From Candidatus Gastranaerophilales bacterium (GTDB lineage: Bacteria; Cyanobacteriota; Vampirovibrionia; Gastranaerophilales; Gastranaerophilaceae): a stretch of DNA of 38,596 nucleotides. Shown piece after piece: positions 9,373 through 18,462 of the stretch. Location: contig CALUZA010000059.1 of assembly GCA_944325185.1 (NCBI GenBank), forward strand, positions 70,140 through 108,735, written 5' to 3'. Both the position numbers and the translations under genes were made by a program. How positions within the stretch are numbered: position 1 is the stretch's first letter; every line of letters starts with the position of its first letter. A model generated the notes under the pieces. That model saw nothing but the letters and a program-made list of their open reading frames with translations, was not told where the DNA came from and searched no databases.

Positions 9373-9960
9373 ATGGCAAATCATAAAATTAAAATAACAA
9401 TTTTAATACTTATTTTTACAATGTTTTTTAATATTGGTTTTTCCTTTGCTGAAGAAAACACTTCAAACGATTATGAAAAAATATACAACTCGCTACAAGA
9501 AGCAGATTTTGAATATATATTCGGAATTGATCCTTATCAAACAGACGATTATACTATATATATGCACTCGCCGTACCCACTTTTTAGAACCGGAGTAAAT
9601 CTGATTTTTAAATCAACAAAAATTCCTGCAGGATACTATCTTCTTACCCCGCGTGAAAAAAACGGAAAAACATGGATACTGTTCAAGGAAAACGGAAGAA
9701 TATCTTATGTAATTCCGGTATACAAGGAAGATATTGTATATGAAGGATTTTATGAAGAAAAATTCCCAAGAAAAAAACCCACTCCGCTTGAAAAAATAAA
9801 GAAAAAAACAATGGATTTTATAGGCACAAAATGGGGCAAAAAAAATCAGCGAACTCCTATACCTGAAGCATATATCGAATTTAATGATGCAGGAGAATAC
9901 TGGGATATGGTATTATATTATGGGATGAAAAAATACTATGTTCTTTTTAAAAAAGATTAA
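9373..9960 (+). CDS. Exported protein of unknown function
   Basis: A 195-residue protein with a clear signal peptide: positive start (MANHKIKI), a hydrophobic stretch at about 7-26, and a likely signal peptidase I cut after FSFA. The mature part is rich in aromatic residues and alternating strands (GYYLLTPREKNGKTWILFKENGRISYVIPVY), suggesting a small beta-rich periplasmic or surface domain. I do not recognise the family. GAGGA lies just before the ATG and decides the start. It is first in a plus-strand run that includes another exported protein and lspA, with 15 bases to the next gene. Confidence 0.75.
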   Translation: MANHKIKITILILIFTMFFNIGFSFAEENTSNDYEKIYNSLQEADFEYIFGIDPYQTDDYTIYMHSPYPLFRTGVNLIFKSTKIPAGYYLLTPREKNGKTWILFKENGRISYVIPVYKEDIVYEGFYEEKFPRKKPTPLEKIKKKTMDFIGTKWGKKNQRTPIPEAYIEFNDAGEYWDMVLYYGMKKYYVLFKKD

Positions 9961-9975
9961 AATAAGGAAAAATAA

Positions 9976-10857
9976 ATGAAAAAAATAATACCTGTAATTA
10001 CTGCTATTTTAATAGGAATCAATATTAATCTTTCAGCAGAAGCTTTTGAATTTCCGTTCTTTAAAAAAACACCCCAAAATCAAATACGCTCCTTATTAAA
10101 AGAACACAGCAAAGCAATGGAAGATAGAAATATTGAACAGATAAAAACATTCTACGACAAAGATTATATGAGCGCAGACGGCTTTGATATAGATGATTTA
10201 GCTACTATGCTTGAAAAAACATACGATGCGTATGGAAATATAAAATACAAAACCAAAATTAACAATATAAGTGCTTATGACAACTGGGCACTTGTCCAAA
10301 TGTCAGATACTTCATCCGCTAAAGTTTACCCTGATAACAATAAAAAAAATAAAGAAAAAATGGGTAAATTAGATGGTAAAAGTTCGTATATTGTATACTT
10401 AAAAAATACAGATGACGGTTGGAAAATTGTTTCTGATGAAATTTTAATGGAAGAAACCTCTCTTAAATATGGAATTGCAAACAAAATAGACATGGAACTT
10501 ATAACGCCGGTTTTTGTTAAAAACGGACACGAATATGATCTTTCTCTAAAAATGGATAAACCGGAAGATATTGTTGCCCTTGCCTCAATTTCAAGAGAAG
10601 AAATAGTTTACCCGCCTGCAGACTATACTGAAAAATTTAGAAAAATGCCTGAAAATGGTGATTTAGAGCGCCTTGTAAAGGCAAACAATAAAAATCTTGA
10701 TGAATATGCCATAGCCTCAATCGGTTTTACAAAAGTATCCGTTAATGAAGAGGAATTAAAAGCCAAGATTGAAGTTTTAGGTATGGCATACATTATGAAA
10801 AGAATAAATATGGAAAAAATCAAAGGGCAAAAAGCTGCTTTGGTTGAAAACAAATAA
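9976..10857 (+). CDS. Exported protein with NTF2/SnoaL-like domain
   Basis: A 293-residue protein with an N-terminal signal sequence (MKKIIPVITAILIGININLSAEA). Residues about 35-155 look like an NTF2-like cone fold: a first helix with 'LLKEHSKAMEDRNIEQIKTFYD', then strands such as NWALVQMSDTSSAKVY and GWKIVSDEILMEE. Such domains bind small ligands or act as assembly modules; catalysis cannot be inferred. The C-terminal 130 residues match nothing I know. AAGGAAAAATAAATG gives a good ribosome site. Nine bases separate it from lspA, so co-transcription is likely. Confidence 0.72.
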   Translation: MKKIIPVITAILIGININLSAEAFEFPFFKKTPQNQIRSLLKEHSKAMEDRNIEQIKTFYDKDYMSADGFDIDDLATMLEKTYDAYGNIKYKTKINNISAYDNWALVQMSDTSSAKVYPDNNKKNKEKMGKLDGKSSYIVYLKNTDDGWKIVSDEILMEETSLKYGIANKIDMELITPVFVKNGHEYDLSLKMDKPEDIVALASISREEIVYPPADYTEKFRKMPENGDLERLVKANNKNLDEYAIASIGFTKVSVNEEELKAKIEVLGMAYIMKRINMEKIKGQKAALVENK

Positions 10858-10866
10858 GGCAATAAA

Positions 10867-11349
10867 ATGAAAGACAAAAAAGCAGTTATTTTTTATTTTC
10901 TTATGAGTATAATTTTTTGGGATTTCGGCAATCAATTAAGAAAAATCAGCTATAACTCATATTTTGACAACTATCAAAATCCTATACTATCAATAATTCA
11001 CGTAAACAACACAGGAAGCGCATTTGGCTTATTTCAAAACGACACAATTTTTCTTGCTACACTTGGAATTTTGGCAGTTATAATCATCTCTCTTTATGTT
11101 TATAAGAACATCTCCTTTAAAGATAAAATTGAACTTTTCTCCTTAACAATCTTTATGGGAGGAACATTAGGAAACCTATTTGAAAGAATAAAATACGGAC
11201 ATGTAACAGATTACATAAAACTAAATTTTATAAATTTTCCTGTATTTAATGCTTTTGATATAATGATTTGCACAGGGGTATTTTTATATATCATATTTGT
11301 TTTATTTGATTTTAAAATTCCAAAAGGGCAAATTGATGACAACAATTAA
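10867..11349 (+). CDS. lspA: Lipoprotein signal peptidase (signal peptidase II)
   Basis: An integral membrane aspartyl protease that removes signal peptides from prolipoproteins after lipid attachment. The 160 residues hold four membrane segments. The family boxes are present: NNTGSAFG (47-54), the GNLFERIKYGHVTDYI segment with catalytic Asp115, and FNAFDIMIC with catalytic Asp131. Differences from the common form are Glu in place of Asp in 'GNxxDR' and Phe in 'NxAD'. The length is normal. It overlaps the pseudouridine synthase gene by 14 bases, a classic lspA-rluD neighbourhood. Confidence 0.93.
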   Translation: MKDKKAVIFYFLMSIIFWDFGNQLRKISYNSYFDNYQNPILSIIHVNNTGSAFGLFQNDTIFLATLGILAVIIISLYVYKNISFKDKIELFSLTIFMGGTLGNLFERIKYGHVTDYIKLNFINFPVFNAFDIMICTGVFLYIIFVLFDFKIPKGQIDDNN

Positions 11350-12307
11350 AATTAATAACGAAGAAGATTTCAAAAAAAGACTGGATCTTTTTATAACACA
11401 ATATCTAAACAATAAATATCCCAGAGCAAAAATAAGCCTATATATAGACGAAAATGATGTTTTAGTAAACGGCAAAAAACAAAAATCATCATACAAATTA
11501 AAAATCAATGACTTAATCGAATACAATGAAAACAGGCTTTTCGACTTTTTAAATCCTGATTTAACATTGCAACCTTGGAAATATGACCTTGATATAAAAT
11601 ATGAAGATGAATATTTAATTGTATTGAATAAACCGAAAGAAATGCTTTGTCATCCGACAAAATACGAAAATCAAAACACCTTAACCAATGCTTTAATATA
11701 TCACTGCAAAGATAACTTGTCTGATTTATCAGGTAAAAACCGCCTTGGAATCGTTCACAGATTAGATAAAAATACGGCAGGATTAATGCTTGCTGCAAAA
11801 AATAATTTCTCTCACGAAATTTTAGCAAAACAAATAAAAGAAAAAAAAGCTAAAAGAAAATATCTTGCTATTGCTTTGGGTGAATTTGAAGAAAAAACTG
11901 GCATTATAGATAAGCCACTTGTGCATTATCTTAAAAATGATGTTAAAATGACGACTGTTGATAATGGAGAAGGGCTTAATGCAATAACAATATATAATGT
12001 AATAGAACAATATAAAGGTTGTGCTTTAGTTGAATTAGAACTTAAAACCGGCAGAACACATCAAATAAGAGCTCATCTTGCTTCAATTAAACATCCTGTT
12101 TTTGGAGACAGTTTATATGGCGCAAAAAGTTTTATGCGAAATGAATTTTACAATTTAAAGACAACCGAACAACTCTTACAATCCTATTATCTGAGTTTCT
12201 ACCATCCGAAAACAAATGAATTGATGGAATTTAAACTGGAAGAAAAAGATTTCAGCAAAGATTTTATAAAAGTATTGAATTTTTTAAGGAGCAAAAATGA
12301 ACATTAA
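11336..12307 (+). CDS. RluA-family pseudouridine synthase
   Basis: This enzyme isomerises uridine to pseudouridine in rRNA or tRNA. An S4 RNA-binding domain (about 1-65) precedes the catalytic domain. The signature HRLDKNTAGL carries catalytic Asp144, and GRTHQIRAHL is the second family motif. I use the ATG at 11336 (MTTIKINNEE, 323 residues), preceded by AAAAGGGCAAATTG. A longer reading from 11297 would add 13 residues lying wholly inside lspA. Coupling to lspA mirrors the lspA-rluD order of many bacteria, so a 23S rRNA target (RluD-like) is likely, but the specificity is not proven. The product of the next gene starts inside its last codons. Confidence 0.9.
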   Translation: MTTIKINNEEDFKKRLDLFITQYLNNKYPRAKISLYIDENDVLVNGKKQKSSYKLKINDLIEYNENRLFDFLNPDLTLQPWKYDLDIKYEDEYLIVLNKPKEMLCHPTKYENQNTLTNALIYHCKDNLSDLSGKNRLGIVHRLDKNTAGLMLAAKNNFSHEILAKQIKEKKAKRKYLAIALGEFEEKTGIIDKPLVHYLKNDVKMTTVDNGEGLNAITIYNVIEQYKGCALVELELKTGRTHQIRAHLASIKHPVFGDSLYGAKSFMRNEFYNLKTTEQLLQSYYLSFYHPKTNELMEFKLEEKDFSKDFIKVLNFLRSKNEH

Positions 12308-12527
12308 TCTTGAACTTTTTGATATTTGCTATGTTATAGCAGGTTTTATTACAGCAAGCATAGTTTTTAGTTTCTATATATCAAAATTAAAAAAAGAAAT
12401 TAAAACCATAAAAAGGCAATATGAAAAAAAATCAATAGGGGCAGACGATTCCTCTTTAAAAGTCAAAACCCTTGAAAACAAAATTAAAACTCTTGAAACA
12501 GCTTTAAAAAAACAAATGGGAAACTAA
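12297..12527 (+). CDS. Small membrane-anchored coiled-coil protein
   Basis: A 76-residue protein. An N-terminal membrane segment (about 9-29, ICYVIAGFITASIVFSFYI) is followed by a basic, Lys-rich coiled coil with heptad spacing of Leu and Ile (KVKTLENKIKTLETALKKQ). The start overlaps the upstream gene by 11 bases and has AAGGAG before it. The stop overlaps the convergent flhA stop by 4 bases. No family is recognised. The coding assignment rests on the ribosome site, tight packing and a sensible protein pattern. Confidence 0.7.
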   Translation: MNINLELFDICYVIAGFITASIVFSFYISKLKKEIKTIKRQYEKKSIGADDSSLKVKTLENKIKTLETALKKQMGN

Positions 12528-14611
12528 TAACTTTCACCTATTGTATCGATAGCTTCAACTCTAATATCGGTAATCAATTCTGAATATGAAATTACAACAA
12601 TAGTTGGAATATGTCTTTCAAGCATTTGATACAAAGGCAAACGAATTCTTGGAGAACACAATATTACAGGTTGAACTCCAACAGCTTGTTGCGCCCTCAT
12701 AAGCGTATTTGCAGTTGATTCAATCAATTCTTGAACTTGCATAGGATTTAAAAGGAACATTGTGCCAAGTTCCGTCCTTTGACATGAATCATCAAGAGTT
12801 TTTTCCCAATCACTTGATAATGTTAAAGCATATAATACTTTTTCTTTATTAGCATTTGAAAGACAAATTTGTCTGCCTAAAGCCGCCCTTAAACGTTCTG
12901 ATAAAATATCGGGTTCCTTTGAAAATCTTGCATAATCACACAATCTTTCAAAAATAAATATAATATCTTTGATAGAAACTTTTTCACGAATTAAATTAAC
13001 AAAAATCTTTCTTAAATCAGAAGTTGAAATTATTGTCGGAACAAGGTCGTTTACAAGAGTCGGGTCTTGAGATTTAACCAATTCCATTAATTTTAAAACA
13101 TCTGTTTTTGTCATTACTTCATCAACATATTTTCTAACACATTCTTGCAAATGCGTTACAATAACATCAACAGCATCTACTGCCTGAATTTTATCATTTT
13201 TACCAATATGTTGTGGATTTAACCAATAAGCCTGCGATTGGAAAGTAGGTTCAATAGAAACTATTGCATTATCGGGCAATTTCTTTCCAAGCGCATCATA
13301 TTGATCCGCAATAACCATTAATTTTCCGGGATATACCGTACCTGTAGCTACGGGGTTGCCTCTGATTGAAATTAAATATTCATTATCTCCAATTGCAGAT
13401 GAGTCCATAATTCTTATATTAGGGATAATATAGCCTAAACTATCCGTTACTCTTTGACGAAGAGCGGCAATTTTTGCAAGCAACTGACCATCTTGTTCGG
13501 GATCTGCAATAACAAGCAACCCTGCGCCAACTTGAAGCGATAAAACATCTACTCCTAAACGTTCATACATTTTATTCGGATTAACCAAATCTTGCATATT
13601 TTGCTTAACTGCATCCAACTGACCCAACTGTTGTTGCACATCTAAATTAACAAGAACAGATAAACCACCCAAAATTAAAATTACTGCAAAAACTACAAAC
13701 GGAAACCAAGGAAGCCCAGTTATTCCGGAAGTTAAAGCTATTAAAATCAAAAAACCTGAAGCCAAAAATAAACTTGTAGGTTTTGACAAAATTTGAGTAG
13801 ATAAATCAGAACCCAATGCAACACCGCCACCTGTTGCACGAGTCATGACTATACCTGATGAAATAGCCATTAAAAGAGAGGGGACTTGCGCTGCCAGACC
13901 ATCACCGATAGTTAAAATAGTATATTTTTGAACAGCATCCGCCGGACTCATTCCGTTTAATAAAATACCTATAATTAAACCACCCACAATATTTATAATC
14001 GTAATGATGATACCTGCGATTGTATCACCTTTTACGAACTTCATCGCACCATCCATAGAACCAAATAAACTTGATTCTCTTTGTAGTTCTTCACGCCTTC
14101 TTACTGCTTCATCCGGTGAAATTAAGCCTGCATTAAAATCTGCATCAATTGTCATCTGTTTTCCAGGCATTGCATCAAGTGCAAATCTGGCAGAAACTTC
14201 GGCAATACGCTCAGCACCTTTCGTAATTACCATAAACTGAACAACGGTAATAATTAAAAAGATAACTCCGCCTACAACCATATTGCCACCGGTTACAAAG
14301 TGTCCAAATGCTTCTACGACCTGACCTGCATCCCCTTTTGCAAGAATTAAACGGGTAGAAGCTATTGACAATACCAACCTAAAAACCGTTCCGATCAATA
14401 GAATAGATGGAAAAGCAGCAAGTTCCAAAGGCTTATTGACATACAAAGATATCATAAGCAAAACAACGCCCAAAGTTATATTGAAACTGATTGAAAAATT
14501 TATAACCCAATTCGGCATTTCAAGCAGTAAAATCAATATTAAAATTATGACAAAGCCGGCTAGAGCAATTTCACTAAGGGGATTAGAGGCTGTTTTAGGC
14601 GGAGCTGACAT
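12524..14611 (-). CDS. flhA: Flagellar type III export gate protein FlhA
   Basis: The 695-residue export-gate component converts proton-motive force into secretion of flagellar subunits. The N-terminal half has about eight membrane segments. The strongly conserved FHIPEP family signature RFALDAMPGKQMTIDADFNAG begins near residue 141 and is followed by RRREELQRESSLFGSMDGAMKFVKGD. The C-terminal half (about 350-695) is the cytosolic ring domain that receives chaperone-substrate complexes. Length and motifs are typical. AAAGGAGGG lies upstream of the ATG. It starts 2 bases after fliH ends, the last gene of the operon. FliI, the usual ATPase neighbour of FliH, is not in this operon. Confidence 0.97.
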   Translation of the reverse strand: MSAPPKTASNPLSEIALAGFVIILILILLLEMPNWVINFSISFNITLGVVLLMISLYVNKPLELAAFPSILLIGTVFRLVLSIASTRLILAKGDAGQVVEAFGHFVTGGNMVVGGVIFLIITVVQFMVITKGAERIAEVSARFALDAMPGKQMTIDADFNAGLISPDEAVRRREELQRESSLFGSMDGAMKFVKGDTIAGIIITIINIVGGLIIGILLNGMSPADAVQKYTILTIGDGLAAQVPSLLMAISSGIVMTRATGGGVALGSDLSTQILSKPTSLFLASGFLILIALTSGITGLPWFPFVVFAVILILGGLSVLVNLDVQQQLGQLDAVKQNMQDLVNPNKMYERLGVDVLSLQVGAGLLVIADPEQDGQLLAKIAALRQRVTDSLGYIIPNIRIMDSSAIGDNEYLISIRGNPVATGTVYPGKLMVIADQYDALGKKLPDNAIVSIEPTFQSQAYWLNPQHIGKNDKIQAVDAVDVIVTHLQECVRKYVDEVMTKTDVLKLMELVKSQDPTLVNDLVPTIISTSDLRKIFVNLIREKVSIKDIIFIFERLCDYARFSKEPDILSERLRAALGRQICLSNANKEKVLYALTLSSDWEKTLDDSCQRTELGTMFLLNPMQVQELIESTANTLMRAQQAVGVQPVILCSPRIRLPLYQMLERHIPTIVVISYSELITDIRVEAIDTIGESY

Positions 14612-14613
14612 AT

Positions 14614-15408
14614 CTATAGCCCTCCTTTATATATCCCAAAAGCACTCTGCAATACCGAAAGCTGAGTTTTGAAGTTTGCGTCAATTACACCGTTATTTGC
14701 TATTACAATACAACTTCCCTTTTCAACCGTATCATCCGCTACAACATTTGTTTTTGCAGATATTCTTTTTGCTTTAATTATTTCGGGCAAAGAAAGAGAC
14801 GCAAATTCCAAGTCTTCAGAATTTACCTTTATTATAACCTTTTCGGCATCAGAATTAACTTCGTCAAATGTAGACATAATTATATCTTTTAATATATCCT
14901 GATTGGCTTCTACTTCTCTTTTAATAATTTTTTTTGCAACTTCAAGAGAAATTTCCATGATATGCGGATAAAAATCCTTATACATATCATCTTTAAAAGA
15001 CAAAAATTCACTCAAGGAGGTTTTTATTTGTTCGATTTCTTCCTGAGCTTTTTTTAAACCGTTTTGATAACCCTCACGAGCCGCAAGCTCTTTAATAGTA
15101 TATGCTTCAGCTTGCGCACGAGAAACAAGCGAACGCTCATCAATTCTCCTATATCCCCTACGCCTGTCGCCACGTCTTCTTTCAGCTCTTTCTTTAAATT
15201 CAATACTTGAAATATCTATCTTTTCGAATGTTTCAGGTTCAACTTTGGAAGGCATTTCTTTTTCAGTCTGATTAATTTTTTCTTGTTTTTCTTCTTTTTT
15301 TGCACCTAAAGCCAAGTCTTCCTTCTTTATTATACTTCCTTTGACAGAAGGAGACTGTTTAGAGGATATTTTTTCTTTTTTTTGAGCCGTTTTCTTTCTT
15401 ATAATCAT
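14614..15408 (-). CDS. fliH: Flagellar export stator protein FliH
   Basis: FliH (264 residues) links the FliI ATPase to the export gate and C-ring. The C-terminal two-thirds have the FliH/HrpE pattern: a long amphipathic helix with GYQNGLKKAQEEIEQ, then EISLEVAKKIIKREVEANQDILKDII and the small C-terminal domain with VEKGSCIVIANNGVIDANFKTQL. The N-terminal 75 residues are Lys/Glu/Ser-rich and probably disordered. Between them lies an Arg-rich patch at about 75-95 (RAERRRGDRRRGYRRIDER), which I do not know from FliH proteins. The start overlaps the fliG-like stop by 4 bases (ATGA). Confidence 0.87.
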   Translation of the reverse strand: MIIRKKTAQKKEKISSKQSPSVKGSIIKKEDLALGAKKEEKQEKINQTEKEMPSKVEPETFEKIDISSIEFKERAERRRGDRRRGYRRIDERSLVSRAQAEAYTIKELAAREGYQNGLKKAQEEIEQIKTSLSEFLSFKDDMYKDFYPHIMEISLEVAKKIIKREVEANQDILKDIIMSTFDEVNSDAEKVIIKVNSEDLEFASLSLPEIIKAKRISAKTNVVADDTVEKGSCIVIANNGVIDANFKTQLSVLQSAFGIYKGGL

Positions 15409-16358
15409 GAAACATTTTCTTCTAAATATTTAGATATAACATCTGCAACATAAGCAGGAATCTTGCGTCTTTTTTTGTCATAACAGGACAAAACAAAATC
15501 AACAACTGCAGGTCTTTCGCTTCCTATAATACTTAAAATTTCATTTTTGTCCGAATTTTTAACAATTTTATACAATTTCTTATAAGCCTTATCGTAACTC
15601 ACAACAACAGCCTCCGGAAGTGTACTTTTCATTTCATCAAAACATCTCATGGTTGCTTTCATATCAAGTTTTTCTTCCAAATCCGGCATTTTTAGATATT
15701 TTATTAAGACATCTCTTTCCGGTTTATTAAACTTCATTAAAATATTTTTCATCTTTTCACTTGAAAAATTCTTCATCAAAATTGCCAAAGATGCTAATTT
15801 GATGATTTTTGCATCACTCATACAAGCAATTTCCGTTGATGTTTCTTCTTCAACCTGTTCTTTTGCCATAGCGTCAATATTAGACTGCGAAAGAGCATTA
15901 GAACTTGTTTGTTCGTTTAAAATTCCTCTCTGTTTTAAATCTTCTATTGCTTTTATAAAACACTTTTTAACATGTGCTTCGACAAGAGTGATTAGTTGTT
16001 CTTGCGGAATTTTGCTTTCTATTGCTTTTTTTGCAATATCAAAAACCGTAAATGCAACTTTCTGTAAAATTCCTTCTCTAAATTTTGGCTCAATACCTGC
16101 CCTTATAATATCAATCGACTTGTGAAAAATCCACTCACCAATAAATTGAGTTACAAGACTTGCCTCTTGGGCAGACAATTTTGAATTTTCCTCTTTTACA
16201 AGTGCATCCCCTGCCATTTTGCAAAAACGATAGATTATTTCAACAACAAACTCCCTGTCCGGTTTTTTAACATCCGCAGGAATAACTTGGCTTGCCTGAC
16301 TTGATAAGTCCTTTGCAAACGCCTCATAATCAAAAGTTTTTACATCTGTTTCTGACAT
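15405..16358 (-). CDS. Divergent FliG-like motor switch protein (assigned mainly by position)
   Basis: A 317-residue, almost all-helical protein exactly where fliG normally stands, between fliF and fliH. Similarity to FliG is weak. The C-terminus (LSIIGSERPAVVDFVLSCYDKKRR) can be aligned with the FliG torque-helix region, where a Gly is followed by a charged helix ending in 'S-x-[MY]-x-K-[RK]'. The stretch KLASLAILMKNFSSEKMKNIL resembles the start of a FliG N- or middle domain. No canonical EHPQ motif is present. FliF ends in an intact FliG-binding tail, so a FliG should exist. It could instead be a lineage-specific C-ring protein. Ribosome site AGGGGGAG precedes the ATG. Confidence 0.55.
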   Translation of the reverse strand: MSETDVKTFDYEAFAKDLSSQASQVIPADVKKPDREFVVEIIYRFCKMAGDALVKEENSKLSAQEASLVTQFIGEWIFHKSIDIIRAGIEPKFREGILQKVAFTVFDIAKKAIESKIPQEQLITLVEAHVKKCFIKAIEDLKQRGILNEQTSSNALSQSNIDAMAKEQVEEETSTEIACMSDAKIIKLASLAILMKNFSSEKMKNILMKFNKPERDVLIKYLKMPDLEEKLDMKATMRCFDEMKSTLPEAVVVSYDKAYKKLYKIVKNSDKNEILSIIGSERPAVVDFVLSCYDKKRRKIPAYVADVISKYLEENVS

Positions 16359-16377
16359 CTCCCCCTATTTCACCTGT

Positions 16378-18081
16378 TTAAGCGTTTTCAATCCAATTTT
16401 TAATTTTTTCTATCGCCTCATTTTCATCCATACTGTTAAAATCTGTTTCAAGCTCATCAATTGCATCGGATAAATTATATTTTGGAGCCGCTTGAGCCAT
16501 TGATTTCGCCTGTTCCAAAGCAAGCGCATACTGATTTTTTTGCTCAATAAAACTTTGTGCCATTTGTTCTTGTTGAGCAATTAAACTTGAAGCTTGATTT
16601 GTAACATCTTTTAGCTGCTGTTCTTGAGAAGCTGCAATTTGTCTTAAATATTCTAATTCTTCTTCTTGTTTCTTCGCTTCCGCTTTAACTTTTTTACCAA
16701 TATGAAATAAACCGCCCAAAAGACCTGCAAGCAACAAAGAACCGACTAACCACCAAGGATTACCGGATTCTGCAGGTTTTGGAAGTTCATTTTCCTTATC
16801 CGGAGCCATAACAAGACTATTAGATTCAACGAATGCAATCGAAACGTCTTCGGGATCAACTTTTGGACTTGCAGCACTCGCAATCAAACTTTTTAATTCA
16901 TATAAACTCATGTTTGTCGGAATTGCACTTTCTTCAATCGAAACTGCAACAGTAATTTCTTCAATTGTACCTGCTTGCATATATTCATTTATTTGAGTTT
17001 TGGAAACACCATATTGTGTTTCCGTTGCAGTTCTTGAATATTGCCTATCTTGAGAAGATGCACCCGATTGTATTCCTGTCTTAACCCCGTCAGGAACATA
17101 CACGCTAACGGGATTCATGCCTGTAGAAGACAAATCACTTTGATTATCTCCCAAATTTTCTTTAAAACGCTGTTCCGAAACAGAAGTTTTTTGCTCGGGA
17201 TCATATAAAATACTTGTTTTTTCAACGGGTGCTTGTTTTAAAAATGTTGAAACCGTTGCAATATAATTTCCTTTACCTAATAATCTGTCTAATTGAGCAT
17301 TAACCTTAGATTGCATGTATTTATCGTTTTCTTCAATTTTTGCAATAGCGTCATCTGAAGCGCCGATAATTGAATTATAGACAGTACCGTTTGTATCCGT
17401 TATGGATATATTATCCGCTTGAAGCCCATGAACTGCGCCTAAAAGCAAATTTGAAATTGCTTTTACTTTCATATTATCCAGCCTTTCTCCCGAAGGCATA
17501 GTAATTTGAACAGTTGCGGTTATAGGTTTTTGATCTTGGGAGAAAAATGTTTGTTCCGGAATTGAAATAAATACTTGAGCATTTTCGATAGGCGGTATTT
17601 TTCTTATTAATCTTGCAAGTTCGCCATTGATTGCCCTTACAAGACGTATTTTCTTATCATCTTTTGTTGATGTAAAATCGCCCTTATCAAAAATCTCAAG
17701 TCCGGTATGTTCATCCATTAAACCACTTTTTACAATAGCCAAAAGAGCTCTGTCTCTTTGATCTTTTGTATACTCCTTCAAAACAATACTGACTTTTGAA
17801 CCGTTTTCGACTTTGGTTGCAGTAATTTGCTCACGAGCCAAAAGCGCTTGCACTTCAAGTGCCTTACCCGAATTATCCGTCGTAAAAAGAGTTACCGGAT
17901 CATTTTTAATAACCTGTTCTGCAGCTTTAATTTTCCCGTCTTGTGCAACATTACCACGAGAACTAAAACTGAACATTACAACCATCATAACAAACATAAC
18001 AATGACAGCAGCTGCGCAAGCTGAAATTGTATACAAAAGAGGTTTATTTTCAATTATTTTTTTTAGGTCAAATTTTTCCAT
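16378..18081 (-). CDS. fliF: Flagellar MS-ring protein FliF
   Basis: FliF (567 residues) forms the membrane-embedded MS ring on which the rotor and export gate assemble. A membrane segment lies at about 16-38. Ring-building motifs follow, including the YscJ/FliF region (ALEVQALLAREQI, then IRLVRAINGELARLIRKIPPIENAQVFISIPE). A second membrane segment is near 440-460 (WWLVGSLLLAGLLGGLFHIG). A coiled coil and a C-terminal tail, AIEKIKNWIENA, correspond to the conserved FliG-binding peptide of FliF. Length and order are typical. No ribosome site is visible at the ATG. A promoter-like pair of boxes lies in the gap to fliE. Confidence 0.96.
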   Translation of the reverse strand: MEKFDLKKIIENKPLLYTISACAAAVIVMFVMMVVMFSFSSRGNVAQDGKIKAAEQVIKNDPVTLFTTDNSGKALEVQALLAREQITATKVENGSKVSIVLKEYTKDQRDRALLAIVKSGLMDEHTGLEIFDKGDFTSTKDDKKIRLVRAINGELARLIRKIPPIENAQVFISIPEQTFFSQDQKPITATVQITMPSGERLDNMKVKAISNLLLGAVHGLQADNISITDTNGTVYNSIIGASDDAIAKIEENDKYMQSKVNAQLDRLLGKGNYIATVSTFLKQAPVEKTSILYDPEQKTSVSEQRFKENLGDNQSDLSSTGMNPVSVYVPDGVKTGIQSGASSQDRQYSRTATETQYGVSKTQINEYMQAGTIEEITVAVSIEESAIPTNMSLYELKSLIASAASPKVDPEDVSIAFVESNSLVMAPDKENELPKPAESGNPWWLVGSLLLAGLLGGLFHIGKKVKAEAKKQEEELEYLRQIAASQEQQLKDVTNQASSLIAQQEQMAQSFIEQKNQYALALEQAKSMAQAAPKYNLSDAIDELETDFNSMDENEAIEKIKNWIENA

Positions 18082-18107
18082 ATATTTTAAGAATATTCTT
18101 TAATTAA

Positions 18108-18136
18108 ATTATACTATCATAATCTTTGAAAGTTAA
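18108..18136 (-). promoter_or_regulatory. Candidate internal promoter upstream of fliF
   Basis: On the minus strand the fliE-fliF gap reads TTAACT, 17 bases, TATAAT, with the -10 box 27 bases before the fliF ATG. The -10 is perfect and the spacing ideal, while the -35 matches moderately. It could boost fliF-flhA transcription independently of the genes upstream. In A/T-rich DNA such pairs arise by chance, so this stays tentative. Confidence 0.4.
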
Positions 18137-18137
18137 G

Positions 18138-18452
18138 TTAAATCTGAATTTGCATTATTTTCTCATACGTTTGAAGTATTTTTCCCGTTATGGTAGTTGC
18201 TGCTTGAACCGTAATTTCTGATTGAGCTATTGCCGCCATAACATCATGTACATCTGCTTTTCCCTGCATTGCGTCAATTGTCAGTTTTTCAGGTTTATTT
18301 GTAACCTCGTTCATCTGAACAATCATATCCGATATAACATCTTTAAAATTTTTAACATTTGTATCATCCGAATTGATTGAAATATTTCCGCTCAATTGCA
18401 TTGGTTCAATCGAATTCATTTTGAAAAAATTAACTTGATTTAATTTATCCAT
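18138..18452 (-). CDS. fliE: Flagellar hook-basal body protein FliE
   Basis: FliE (104 residues) joins the MS ring and export gate to the proximal rod. The C-terminal half shows the family pattern: GKADVHDVMAAIAQSEITVQAATTI, followed by KILQTYEKIMQIQI, equivalent to the usual 'AYqeImrMqv' ending. The N-terminal part is variable, as in other members. AAAGGAATAAAA precedes the ATG. It stands 10 bases after the lytic transglycosylase and directly before fliF, the usual fliE-fliF order. Confidence 0.92.
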   Translation of the reverse strand: MDKLNQVNFFKMNSIEPMQLSGNISINSDDTNVKNFKDVISDMIVQMNEVTNKPEKLTIDAMQGKADVHDVMAAIAQSEITVQAATTITGKILQTYEKIMQIQI

Positions 18453-18462
18453 TTTTATTCCT

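Noticed and set aside
11505..11828. Antisense open frame opposite the pseudouridine synthase.
   Set aside because: It lies entirely against a well-conserved gene with intact catalytic motifs and has no sensible domain.
15649..16125. A 158-residue open frame on the plus strand opposite the fliG-like gene.
   Set aside because: It is a Ser/Phe/Ile-rich antisense frame without a ribosome site; the minus-strand gene is in an operon with overlaps and is clearly the real one.
18089..18100. AAGAATATTCTT, a perfect palindrome between fliE and fliF, as an operator.
   Set aside because: It is short, A/T-rich and unique here, and lies downstream of the candidate promoter; chance is a sufficient explanation.
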